Source of the DNA: Chloroflexota bacterium
GTDB taxonomy: Bacteria; Chloroflexota; Dehalococcoidia; Lucifugimonadales; Lucifugimonadaceae
Direction: 5' to 3'
Assembly (NCBI GenBank): GCA_002730795.1
Contig: PCAX01000063.1
Location: 1 to 42,877, forward strand
DNA length: 42,877 bases
Shown: positions 9,366 to 18,943 of the stretch, in pieces
Position numbering within the stretch: position 1 is the first letter of the stretch
Layout: every line of letters starts with the position of its first letter
The notes under the pieces: generated by a model
Database searches by the model: none
What the model saw: the letters and a program-made list of their open reading frames with translations, nothing else
What the model was told of the DNA's origin: nothing
Made by a program: the position numbers and the translations under genes

Positions 9366-10478
9366 TTATGCCGCGTTGCCTATCAAATGTTTATACTTAT
9401 CAAAATTCTGTACTGAACTTCTGCATAATTGAACCCAGTGACCTGGTTCAACTTCACACAATTCCGGCCTTATAGAAGCGTCCTCTTCCGTAAATTCTAA
9501 AGGTGATCGAGGAGCAAATGCATCGCCAGGAGGTAGATTATGGAGTAGTGGTGGTTGCCCTTCAATTTGAGGAAGACGTCCGGTCTTCTCTTCCAATTTC
9601 GGAACCGATTCTATAAGTGCTTTTGTATACTCGTGCAATGGTGAGTTAAATATTGTTCTTACATCTGAAAGTTCCACTATTCGTCCTGCGTACATAACCG
9701 CTACCCTGTCACACATTTTGGCTACAATACCAAAGTCATGGGTTATAAATATGATCCCCACTCCTTCTTCCTGCTGTATCTGCCTGAGTAATCTTAGGTA
9801 AGCAGCCTGAATAGTAACATCAAGCGAAGTAGTAGGTTCGTCCGCGATTATAACGGACGGAGCAGATGATATACCGATAGCGCCAACAACTCTTTGTCTC
9901 ATACCACCGGATAGCTGGTGAGGATAATCTTTCGCCCGAGTATCAGGAGCTGGAATTCTAACTTTTTTTAATGAATCAACAACCTTATCAACTAAAACCT
10001 TACCCCTGAGACCTTGATGAATCTTAATAGCTTCCCCAACCTGATTTTCTATCGTAAAAACTGGATTTAGTGCCTGCATTGGATCCTGAAGTATCATAGA
10101 AATCTCACCACCTCTTACAGATGTCATCTCTTTCTCTGATAATTTTAGTAGGTCACGACCATTTAATATCACCTCTCCAGATACGATCTCTCCAGGTGGT
10201 GAAGGGACTAACCTCATTATAGACAAAGCGGAAACGGATTTTCCTGATCCCGATTCACCAACCACACCTAACGTTTCCCCTCGTTTCACGTTATAGCTTA
10301 CCCCGTCCACAGCCTTTACTGTACCCCATCTAGTAGTAAAATGAGTTTGCAAGTCTTTCAGATCGAGAACCACCTCACTTGAAGCAGCACTCTTACCAAA
10401 ACCATCCGTATCTAGATCCAGGGCCTCTGAAAGTATCTCATCTTTTTCTTTCTTTGTGGTTCTAGTGGTTTTTGCCAT
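9366..10478 (-). CDS. OppD/DppD-type ABC ATP-binding protein with altered C-terminal cysteine motif
   Basis: GESGSGKS, LSGGMRQRVVGAIGI, ADEPTTSLD; C-terminus LPPGDAFAPRSPLEF. Confidence 0.92.
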   Translation of the reverse strand: MAKTTRTTKKEKDEILSEALDLDTDGFGKSAASSEVVLDLKDLQTHFTTRWGTVKAVDGVSYNVKRGETLGVVGESGSGKSVSALSIMRLVPSPPGEIVSGEVILNGRDLLKLSEKEMTSVRGGEISMILQDPMQALNPVFTIENQVGEAIKIHQGLRGKVLVDKVVDSLKKVRIPAPDTRAKDYPHQLSGGMRQRVVGAIGISSAPSVIIADEPTTSLDVTIQAAYLRLLRQIQQEEGVGIIFITHDFGIVAKMCDRVAVMYAGRIVELSDVRTIFNSPLHEYTKALIESVPKLEEKTGRLPQIEGQPPLLHNLPPGDAFAPRSPLEFTEEDASIRPELCEVEPGHWVQLCRSSVQNFDKYKHLIGNAA

Positions 10479-10613
10479 AACTTAGTCCTATATTCAAATT
10501 TGTCCAGAAAATCATTTTCTAACTTTACCTTAAAAGTCACTTAAAAATACCACAATACATTAGCTTATTTACCAGCAAATATAGATTTCTAGTCCTAAAA
10601 CGCTAGACTCATT

Positions 10614-12005
10614 TTATTTAGTTAACTTTTTCGACAGTTCCACAAGTGATTCATCCAAAGCAGAAATTAAGAAATCTACCTCATCTTTGGAAATAGAAAG
10701 GGGAGGACAAATGGAAATGATATCACCAGCCCGAAAACTAATTAATTTATGGTCATAAAGTATTTTAGATAATATTTTGCTCAGCCCAATATTAGCGGCA
10801 AAAGATGTTTTTGTTGACCTATCATTAACCAATTCGACAGCAGCCAACAAACCCAATCCTCCTCTTATATCACCAACTATTTTATGATCATAAAGTTTCT
10901 GCAATTTTTCGTATAAATACTCTCCCATTCTACGAGAATTCCCTACCAAATCTTCTCTGTCAAATATCTTTAAATTTTCTATTGCAGCTGCACACGAGAC
11001 CGGATGCCCTCCAAAAGTTAAAAGATGCTTAAATGTCCTGTCATCTTCTCCTATAAAAGCATCCGATATTTTTTTGGTGGCTATTGCAGCTCCTAGCGGG
11101 GCATATCCGCTCGTTAATGCTTTAGCTACTGTAGTTATATCCGGAATTATTCCAAAATTAGTTGGGGCAAAATATTCTCCAGTCCTCCCGAAACCGGTGA
11201 TAACCTCATCGGCGATAAGAACGATATCGTATTTATCGGCTATTTCCCGAAGTCTTTGCCAATATTCTACTGGGGGTATCTGGATACCATGAGCAGCCGA
11301 AACAGGCTCTGCAATAATCGCCGCTACAGAGTCAGGCCCTTCATGGAGAATAACGGTTTCAAACTCATTAGCACACTTGACTGCGACATCAATAGGATCT
11401 CCCTCGTAGGGCATCCTATATGAATTCCAGTTGTTCACATATATAGCGCCTGGCATAGTTGGACCCACGGAGTCAGCGGCAGGACTACCACCTAAACTTA
11501 CTGCCATCGCTGTAGCACCATGGTAGGAAAAGCGACGACTTAAGATCTTAAACGCACCGTTTTTACCAGTAAGGTGCCTATAATGTTTTGCCATTTTGAC
11601 TGCCGTTTCAACTGCTTCTGAACCACCTGAAACAAAAAAAACACGTGCGCTGGTATCGTGATAAAGGGAAGCTATTTTCCCAGATAATTCTATTTGAGGG
11701 ACGCAGGCTCCTCCGGCGGGAGGCGTGTCTATCATCAACATCTGATTTTGAACAGCATCGGATATCTCTTTTCTCCCGTAACCGGCTGCTTTAAACCATA
11801 AACCTGCCATCGCATCCAATAACCGGTTGCCGTTCGTGTCCTCAACCCAAACTCCTTCTCCTTTGGTGAAAATTTTCAAATTACCCCGCCAATCGTTAAC
11901 CTGCTGCGCATGCATAAAAAGATGATCGCCTGCAACCGATTGAAGCTCTTCTATCTTATCTCCCGAAAAGACTGGGGTAACACTCAAAATTAAATTTCCT
12001 TCCAT
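10614..12005 (-). CDS. Class III (PLP-dependent) aminotransferase, omega-amino-acid type
   Basis: DAMAGLWFKAAGYGRKE, FFVSGGSEAVETAVKMAKHYR, IADEVITGFGRTGEYFA, TVAKALTSGYAPLGA (PLP Lys), FKHLLTFGGHPVSCAAA. Confidence 0.93.
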   Translation of the reverse strand: MEGNLILSVTPVFSGDKIEELQSVAGDHLFMHAQQVNDWRGNLKIFTKGEGVWVEDTNGNRLLDAMAGLWFKAAGYGRKEISDAVQNQMLMIDTPPAGGACVPQIELSGKIASLYHDTSARVFFVSGGSEAVETAVKMAKHYRHLTGKNGAFKILSRRFSYHGATAMAVSLGGSPAADSVGPTMPGAIYVNNWNSYRMPYEGDPIDVAVKCANEFETVILHEGPDSVAAIIAEPVSAAHGIQIPPVEYWQRLREIADKYDIVLIADEVITGFGRTGEYFAPTNFGIIPDITTVAKALTSGYAPLGAAIATKKISDAFIGEDDRTFKHLLTFGGHPVSCAAAIENLKIFDREDLVGNSRRMGEYLYEKLQKLYDHKIVGDIRGGLGLLAAVELVNDRSTKTSFAANIGLSKILSKILYDHKLISFRAGDIISICPPLSISKDEVDFLISALDESLVELSKKLTK

Positions 12006-12250
12006 TCAAAAAAAACAAAATTAAATATCTTAAAGTTATTACAAAATATATGTCCGAAAAAGGCAGACACACATTATGTAAATGAAAACATTGTAATGTC
12101 TAGGATAACTTACATATAGCTATTAAATGTAACTCCCTTTATAAATAGAAAGACAATAATTCAAAAGTATTCGGACTCAGTAGTAATAAGGCAGTCATTT
12201 ATTTACAACGTGAATTTGGATATCCATCTACAAACTAACACCCCTCTATT

Positions 12251-13534
12251 TTGAAAACCTCATTTATTGGATTAGCTATATCCCTTTTGATGCCTGCTGC
12301 GGCCAATGCCAGTATTGGAGCAGTTCTTAACCCAGCAATGTCGGGTGTGCTCGCAAGAAGTAGTAACCCGACAGCTGCTATAGCTGGCTACGGATTAGCT
12401 CTCTCTATAATGTTGTTCGTAGGACTGCCCCAACTGCGGACTCAACAGTTGACATTGGTTTACGCAGAATCTAGTGATTCGATAAAGACTGTAGGAAAAT
12501 TTTTATTGTTGGTAATTGCAACTGTCATACTGTTTTCATTCATCGTTATCACACCTAGCGTAAAAGATTTTTTACTTTCTGACATTTTCGGGGTAAGTGG
12601 CATTCTCAAAACTCATGCCTCACAATCTTTAACTTGGTTATTACCGTTACCTTGCCTCTTAATAATTAGAATGTATTTATACGGTATCGCTCTAAAATTT
12701 TGTAATCCGGCTATAGTTTGGGCAGGAACAATATTTGGAGCTACATCAGTCCTTGCGATTGCAATATATTTACTCATGTTTACTGGGTTTGATGGAGCAG
12801 TTACGGGTGCCATAGCAATGTCGTTTGGAACAACGTCAGAGGTACTGTTAATGTTTCTTCTAACAAAACTATTTGGCCGTACATTACCGAACCCATCAAT
12901 AAGCAAACATATTCATATTAAAGATCTAGTTAGATTTTTTTTACCTATGGTTTTCGCGGCATTTCTTCCATCGGCGACGCTACCTATAATAAACGCGGGT
13001 TTGGCGCGAACAAACGACCCTATTACTTCTATTGCTGCTGTTTCTATGGCTTCGGGTTTATTTGCTCTTCTCACGATACCAACAAATGGGATACAAAATA
13101 CCTCTTTGACACTTATGGCAAGAGGAAAAAACTTGGTTCAAATTAAAACTTTTTCTATTGGCGTTGGTTTAATCACAATGATCATTGCTTGGATTTTCAT
13201 ACTGATATCCCCCATACATAACTTCATCATTTCAAATATTATGGGCATCACAGAAGAACTCATGGAAGAAACCATGTACGGCTTAACAATACTTGCCATT
13301 CTCCCACTCGCATTAGTATTCGAACAATTCTATTCGGCACATTTGATGCACAAAAAAAACACAATCCCGTTGATTTATATAAATTTGTGGCGGCTAGGAT
13401 TTTTAACCGTGTGGATTATAGGTACCGTAAATTTAACACAGTTACCTGGCATTACCATTGGTGCAGGGGCTTGGTTACTAACATTGAGCAGTGAAGCTTT
13501 TTTTACATGGATTTACGCCAAAAAAGAATCATAG
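12251..13534 (+). CDS. Multi-pass membrane transporter, MOP/MATE-like, resembling progressive ankylosis (ANKH) proteins
   Basis: About 12 hydrophobic segments; FLPSATLPIINAGLARTNDPITSIAAVSMASGLFALLTIPTNGIQNTSLTLMARGK; TTG start preceded in frame by a stop. Confidence 0.6.
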   Translation: MKTSFIGLAISLLMPAAANASIGAVLNPAMSGVLARSSNPTAAIAGYGLALSIMLFVGLPQLRTQQLTLVYAESSDSIKTVGKFLLLVIATVILFSFIVITPSVKDFLLSDIFGVSGILKTHASQSLTWLLPLPCLLIIRMYLYGIALKFCNPAIVWAGTIFGATSVLAIAIYLLMFTGFDGAVTGAIAMSFGTTSEVLLMFLLTKLFGRTLPNPSISKHIHIKDLVRFFLPMVFAAFLPSATLPIINAGLARTNDPITSIAAVSMASGLFALLTIPTNGIQNTSLTLMARGKNLVQIKTFSIGVGLITMIIAWIFILISPIHNFIISNIMGITEELMEETMYGLTILAILPLALVFEQFYSAHLMHKKNTIPLIYINLWRLGFLTVWIIGTVNLTQLPGITIGAGAWLLTLSSEAFFTWIYAKKES

Positions 13535-13634
13535 CGAAAAAAATAACTACTCAAAAATCTGCTTGATAATTTTAATTATTAGTAAATAGAGTTTTTGATT
13601 TTTAAAAAAAAAGTGTTTAATTAATATAGTAAGT

Positions 13635-13709
13635 TCCCGAGTAGCTCAGCGGTAGAGCAGCTGACTGTTAATCAGCGGGTCACAGGTTCGAATCCTGTCT
13701 CGGGAGCCA
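13635..13709 (+). tRNA. tRNA-Asn(GTT)
   Basis: TCCCGAG...CTCGGGA acceptor pairing, anticodon loop CTGTTAA, TTCGAAT T-loop, encoded CCA. Confidence 0.95.
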
Positions 13710-13780
13710 AATGAAATATTATGCATTCACTGGGAATTCTAACGTTTCCGTAATTTTTTTGGCTATATATATTTACATTT

Positions 13781-14554
13781 ATGGAAAATGAATTAATAAA
13801 ATTTTCTGGTGGATTTTCTGCAATAATTATAGGGTTACTTGTAGGGTTACGACATTCAACAGATGGTGACCACATCATAGCTATATCCACTTTATCCCGA
13901 GACTACAGAAGTGTTTTCAAAAGTATGTGGGTCGGAGTTTCATGGGGGCTAGGCCATTCAACTCCTCTTTTTATATTAGGAATCATAGTACTATTCGTAA
14001 AACAGTCTTTTATAGATTTTTACATACCAATAGCCGGTTTTTTTGAGTTTGGTGTAGCTTTAATGTTGATCTTTTTAGGTCTAAATGTCTTTTGGAAAAT
14101 CCACAAGGGATCATTTCACTCTCATACCCATGAACACGAAGGATCAAAACATACCCATTTCCACGGTTCCCACAATCATATGGGAAGTAAATTCGACGAA
14201 CATTATTCAAAAAAGCACTGGTTTTTACCAGAATTAATTCCTTTTTTTAGAGCAAAATCATACCTGATTGGAGTTGTTCATGGGCTTGCTGGCAGTGCTG
14301 CGGTTATGTTATTAATACTACCAACTTCCCCTAACATAACTAATGGGATAGCTTTCTTAGTTTTCTTCTCGTTGGGAACAATGATTTCAATGGCAATAAT
14401 GACAATAATGTTTTCTATCCCTCTTAGTATTTTTTCCAATTCTAATAAGGTGAGCAATTTGTTTATTTCCGTAGCTGGGTTACTAAGCATCGTACTAGGG
14501 TTAATCATGGGGTTGGATATAACTTTAGGAATTCATTTCACCGATTATTTATAG
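13781..14554 (+). CDS. Nickel/cobalt transporter (NiCoT/NicO/UreH-like)
   Basis: GLRHSTDGDHIIAIS matches the HX4DH signature; WGLGHSTPLFILG; His-rich loop HSHTHEHEGSKHTHFHGSHNH. Confidence 0.8.
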   Translation: MENELIKFSGGFSAIIIGLLVGLRHSTDGDHIIAISTLSRDYRSVFKSMWVGVSWGLGHSTPLFILGIIVLFVKQSFIDFYIPIAGFFEFGVALMLIFLGLNVFWKIHKGSFHSHTHEHEGSKHTHFHGSHNHMGSKFDEHYSKKHWFLPELIPFFRAKSYLIGVVHGLAGSAAVMLLILPTSPNITNGIAFLVFFSLGTMISMAIMTIMFSIPLSIFSNSNKVSNLFISVAGLLSIVLGLIMGLDITLGIHFTDYL

Positions 14555-14798
14555 CCTTAAAATTCCTTATGTACTTAAATGTGCAAGAAATATATTGTTT
14601 TTATAATATCTATCACTACTATCGTCAATTAGTTGGTTCCACATTGTGCAAAATATTTACAAATAAAATAAGGATTACACTATCTGCGTTAAAAAAAATT
14701 TGTTACGGTCTTGTCTAGGTCGGATAAAAAGGTATAAAACTAACGCGGGTACACTTATCTGAATTTTTATTATAGAATTCGGACGAAAAAACAAAAAT

Positions 14799-15326
14799 AT
14801 GATTTTACAAACTCGAGTACTTGTCCTTAATCAAAATTATCAACCTATAAACATTTGTAACATTAGACGCGCTATAAATTTAATCGGGAAAGAAAAAGCG
14901 GAAAACGTCGTTGAGACAGGAGAATATTTAAGGTCCGTAGATGACATTTTTGAAAAGCCAGATGTAATCAGACTTTTCTACATGGTAAAACGGCCTTTAC
15001 AAAAGAAAAAACTGACACGCAGAGAGGTCTTTATACGCGATCGATTCCAGTGTCAATATTGTGGTTCCTTTCAAAAAGACTTAACTTTAGATCACATCAT
15101 CCCACGATGTAAGGGTGGAGGTTTATCGTGGAATAACATAATAAGTGCTTGCAAAAAATGTAATCATCGGAAAGCTGGAAAAACACTACAGGAAGTCGGG
15201 ATGGAACCAATTAAATATCCAAAAGAACCCAAGCCAAATCCTTACATCTTTATTAGTGAATACAACATAAAAAGCACTTGGATACCTTTCATACCCTGGG
15301 TAAAAAAAGAACCCATTCCAGCTTGA
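14799..15326 (+). CDS. HNH endonuclease family protein
   Basis: CQYCGSFQKDLTLDHIIPRCKGGGLSWNNIISACKKCNHRKAGKT. Confidence 0.92.
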   Translation: MILQTRVLVLNQNYQPINICNIRRAINLIGKEKAENVVETGEYLRSVDDIFEKPDVIRLFYMVKRPLQKKKLTRREVFIRDRFQCQYCGSFQKDLTLDHIIPRCKGGGLSWNNIISACKKCNHRKAGKTLQEVGMEPIKYPKEPKPNPYIFISEYNIKSTWIPFIPWVKKEPIPA

Positions 15327-15395
15327 TCAAGAATAGATAAAGTTGATACATATTTTAGTTAATTTTTTTCGGGCGAACTTATCCTGGCATTCTGA

Positions 15396-16187
15396 TCAAA
15401 GACGGCTTTTTCCACCACCCACAGTTATAGTCTCTCCGGTTATGTATCTTGAAGCATCACTTGCAAGAAAAGATACCGCAGAGGCGATATCATCAGATTC
15501 CGCAAGACGTCCTAGTGGGATATCAGTTTCCGCTCTCTGCATTAATTGTCCTGGTTGTAGACCCAATTGTTGTTGTCCAACAAGTAAGTCAACTTCATCG
15601 TGGAAATGTGTGTTCACTATTCCAGGAGCAATTGCATTTACACGTACACCATATTGACCTAATAAAACAGCAGCGGTAACAGTCATGGTTACTATGCCAG
15701 CCTTGGCAATAGCATACGGAGGCGAAGAAGTTTTTCCGCCCCAAGCGGATATGGAGGCTATATTTATGATCGATCCACTGCGTTGACGAGTCATGATTTT
15801 CGCCGCTTGTTGCATCAAAAAATATGGACCTTTCAAGTTAAGATCTATAGTCCAATCCCACATATCCTCCGTCACTTCTGGAAATGATTGTGGTCGCGAA
15901 GCGCCGGCGTTGTTTACAAAAACATCTAAGTTACCATAATGCTCTTGAATATCTTTTATGAACCGATCTGTATCTTGTAAATTACTGGCATCATAAACTC
16001 CCCCAGAAACCTTAAACCCAGAACTGTTTAAATCGCCAATTGTTTCCTCTAGCAACTCCGCTTTTATGTCACCCAAAAATAATGAGAAACCTTGTTTCCC
16101 CAGCTCAAAAGCTGTAGCTCTCCCATTACCTCTTCCTGCACCTGTGATTGCAGCAACTTTTTGGTAAGAATCAGTTTTAGAATTCAT
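15396..16187 (-). CDS. SDR family oxidoreductase
   Basis: AITGAGRGNGRATA, NNAGAS, S-x-YAIAKAG motif, C-terminal SDASRYITGETITVGGGKS. Confidence 0.93.
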   Translation of the reverse strand: MNSKTDSYQKVAAITGAGRGNGRATAFELGKQGFSLFLGDIKAELLEETIGDLNSSGFKVSGGVYDASNLQDTDRFIKDIQEHYGNLDVFVNNAGASRPQSFPEVTEDMWDWTIDLNLKGPYFLMQQAAKIMTRQRSGSIINIASISAWGGKTSSPPYAIAKAGIVTMTVTAAVLLGQYGVRVNAIAPGIVNTHFHDEVDLLVGQQQLGLQPGQLMQRAETDIPLGRLAESDDIASAVSFLASDASRYITGETITVGGGKSRL

Positions 16188-16192
16188 TTTTG

Positions 16193-16237
16193 TTTCCTTT
16201 TGTTCTCTTTCCTTTTGTTCTCTTTCCTTTTGTTCTC
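16193..16237 (-). repeat. Three perfect tandem copies of a 15-nt unit (minus strand GAGAACAAAAGGAAA) containing an SD-like AAGGA
   Basis: TTTCCTTTTGTTCTC at 16193-16207, 16208-16222 and 16223-16237, immediately upstream of the SDR start. Confidence 0.95.
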
Positions 16238-16382
16238 ATGATATAAAAAAACATTACCCCAAAATCAAAATCCTTCTGTTTGAATCGTTACAAGGATTTA
16301 CATTGGAATTATACATATATCATGAGGCTTTTAGGCAAATAATGAAAACGTGATCATAATACATTTAGGGAGAGTAACTTAA

Positions 16383-18059
16383 ATGAGCAAACTTACTGGA
16401 GCAGAATTTCTCGCAAAAACACTTAAAGGCTACGATGTAAGCCATTTCTTTTTTATGCCGGTGATCGTACCTGAATCTATTCCAGAAATGGAAAAATTAA
16501 ATATAAAACGAATTATGACTCATAGTGAAAAAGGTGCCGCATATATGGCTGACGCTTTTGGTCGTATAAGTAAAAAACCTGGGATTTGCGGTTCCCAATC
16601 GGTTGGGGCATTGAATCTTTCTGCAGGATTACAAGACGCCTACTTGGGATGCTCACCCGTGATTGCATTAACGGGTCGACTTCCTCAAAGTAAGCAATTC
16701 AGAAATGCTTATCAGGAAGTTGACCACATGAAACCTTTTGATGCGGTGACGAAATTTAACACGTTGGTAAACAGTGTAACTGAACTTCCAACTTTTTTAC
16801 GGCAAGCATTTCGGGAAGCTACTTCAGGTACTCCAGGACCTGTTCACTTGGATCTATGCGGTATAGCAGGGGGGGAAATTATGACTGGTGTCCTAGATAG
16901 CGAAATAGTTGTTGAAAAAGAATTTACAAAAACTCCCGCTTTTCGGCCCCAACCAGAATCACAGTTGGTTTTGAAAGCTCTTGATTCCTTAAAAAACTCC
17001 AAACGACCTATAATCATCGCAGGTGGTGGAGTGCGTAGCTCTAACGCGGGCGAGGAATTAACAAAAGTAGCGGAATTTTTACAAATTCCCGTCGCTACAT
17101 CCCTTAACGCCAAACAAACAATGCCATATAACCACCCATTAAACGTCGGGGTTTGCGGATCCTACTCCAGAAGTTGTTCAAACAAAGCTATTTCTATGGC
17201 AGATCTAGTTTTTTTTATCGGCAGTCACTCAGGAGGTCAAGTCACGAACGATTGGGAAATTCCCAGACAAGGTACCCGAATTATCCAAATCGATATCAAC
17301 CCTGATGAACTTGGTAGGTCGTATCCTTTAGAAGTTGGTATACAAGGAGACGTGAAAGCAACATTAACTAAAATGATAAAAATCCTACAAAGTGATGACG
17401 TCAAACGAAAACCAAATAAATGGACTTCTACCATCGAACGTTTAGTATCAGATTGGAAAGAAAGCGTTTTGGAAATCGAAAATTCAAGTGAAATCCCCAT
17501 ACGACCCGAACGTCTGTGTAAAGAACTTACCAATTTGCTCCCAAATGATTCCATTTTAGTCTCTGATACTGGTCACGCTGGTATATGGACAGGAACTATG
17601 ATGGATTTGAAATATTCCAGTCAAGATTACATACGTTGTGCTGGGTCTCTTGGATGGGGAATACCTGCAGCAATAGGTGCCAAATGTGCCGCCCCCGACA
17701 GAACGGTAGTTTGCTTTACAGGAGATGGTGGAACATGGTATCACTTGACAGAATTAGACACAGCTCTAAGATATGGGATCAAAACTATAACAGTGGTAAA
17801 CAATAATGCATCGTTAAATCAAGAACAGGCCCTGAACGAACGTAACTATGGAGGAAGAACCCCGGGGTCTGATGAACTTTGGATGTTAAGTGATTGCGAT
17901 TTCACTTCAGTAGCTAATGCGATGGGTTGTTTCGGAATAACAGTTAAAAATCCCTCCGAAATATCAAATGCATTTCAAATGGCCGTCGAATCTAAACTTC
18001 CCACTGTCATTGACGTAAAAACGGATATTGCCGGAATAGCACCAAAAGCTTGGAATTAA
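16383..18059 (+). CDS. Thiamine diphosphate-dependent enzyme (acetolactate synthase large-subunit-like)
   Basis: THSEKGAAYMADAFGRISKKPGICGSQSVGALNLSAGLQDA (TPP Glu), GTPGPVHLDL, GDGGTWYHLTELDTALRYGIKTITVVNNNASLNQ. Confidence 0.9.
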   Translation: MSKLTGAEFLAKTLKGYDVSHFFFMPVIVPESIPEMEKLNIKRIMTHSEKGAAYMADAFGRISKKPGICGSQSVGALNLSAGLQDAYLGCSPVIALTGRLPQSKQFRNAYQEVDHMKPFDAVTKFNTLVNSVTELPTFLRQAFREATSGTPGPVHLDLCGIAGGEIMTGVLDSEIVVEKEFTKTPAFRPQPESQLVLKALDSLKNSKRPIIIAGGGVRSSNAGEELTKVAEFLQIPVATSLNAKQTMPYNHPLNVGVCGSYSRSCSNKAISMADLVFFIGSHSGGQVTNDWEIPRQGTRIIQIDINPDELGRSYPLEVGIQGDVKATLTKMIKILQSDDVKRKPNKWTSTIERLVSDWKESVLEIENSSEIPIRPERLCKELTNLLPNDSILVSDTGHAGIWTGTMMDLKYSSQDYIRCAGSLGWGIPAAIGAKCAAPDRTVVCFTGDGGTWYHLTELDTALRYGIKTITVVNNNASLNQEQALNERNYGGRTPGSDELWMLSDCDFTSVANAMGCFGITVKNPSEISNAFQMAVESKLPTVIDVKTDIAGIAPKAWN

Positions 18060-18064
18060 AAAAC

Positions 18065-18907
18065 TCATTCTAAAATTTTCTGGTTTATTTGGCTGAGATC
18101 ATGATCTCCAATGGTTCTTTTTAGAGAACCAGAGGTATATTGCTTTATTTCAAGGTCCGCTAGGGTATTGATTATCGTATATTGGGTTGGCATATCTTCC
18201 CATCGGGCAACATTCCATTTAAAGTGACCGTTCCCAGTAAATTCCTCCAAAATTTTTCTGTTTGGATTATACGCCGGTGATATTACGGGGTATGCCACAT
18301 CCGGAGTTCCCCATTGACCTGTACGAGGAATATATTTGTAATGTAAAAGTCCATCGGGTTCAAAATCGCCCGGACCCGTAGGAAAAGGAGTTGTAATTGA
18401 TTTTAAACTGCTTACTTCGAGGTTAAGAAAGTTAAATCCCAACCAACTTGCAGAAATCGCTGCAAAATCGCTACTTATTCTTATTTCAGGAAGTTCACAA
18501 TATATTTTTGAGAAACCTAGTTCCTCGCGGCCAGTGATGATAGGATCCGCCAAATTTTCCCACAGAACAGTTAAAAATGGTCCATGAACCTTGTCTTTTT
18601 TTCCAGAAAATTCGGCATTTAATGTGACGCCTAGTACGTTGTATCCTCTACCTGCTAACCATTGAATTTCTTTCATGTAACTGGCAAAAATGGTTACGAT
18701 TGGATCACCGTAAAGATTGAAACCGGGAGGTAATAGTTTGCGGAGTTGGGCAGCGTTAGAAAGAAACGAAACAGAAACAGTAGTCGTTTTGTGGCTTATT
18801 TTTCCATTAAACTTCACCCCGTCAGGAGATTGCCTAGGGCCATAAGCTGGGCCAAAATGAGTAGGCATTCTATACATACGTTTCGGATCAAAACTGTATG
18901 ACATCAA
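18065..18907 (-). CDS. Acetoacetate decarboxylase family protein
   Basis: GREELGFSKIYCELPEIR resembles the ADC active-site Lys region; TVLWENLADPIITGREE, KYIPRTG. Confidence 0.75.
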   Translation of the reverse strand: MMSYSFDPKRMYRMPTHFGPAYGPRQSPDGVKFNGKISHKTTTVSVSFLSNAAQLRKLLPPGFNLYGDPIVTIFASYMKEIQWLAGRGYNVLGVTLNAEFSGKKDKVHGPFLTVLWENLADPIITGREELGFSKIYCELPEIRISSDFAAISASWLGFNFLNLEVSSLKSITTPFPTGPGDFEPDGLLHYKYIPRTGQWGTPDVAYPVISPAYNPNRKILEEFTGNGHFKWNVARWEDMPTQYTIINTLADLEIKQYTSGSLKRTIGDHDLSQINQKILE

Positions 18908-18943
18908 ATTTCCCCCATTTTATAAATATTTCGTGTTTATATA

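Noticed and set aside
12080-12110. Imperfect dyad ACATTATGTAAATG..CATTGTAATGT upstream of the transporter gene
   Set aside because: Only partial symmetry in an AT-rich region; not stronger than expected by chance.
13672-13890. Minus-strand ORF ending in LAPETGFEPVTR, overlapping tRNA-Asn
   Set aside because: This peptide type is a well-known spurious translation of tRNA antisense sequence.
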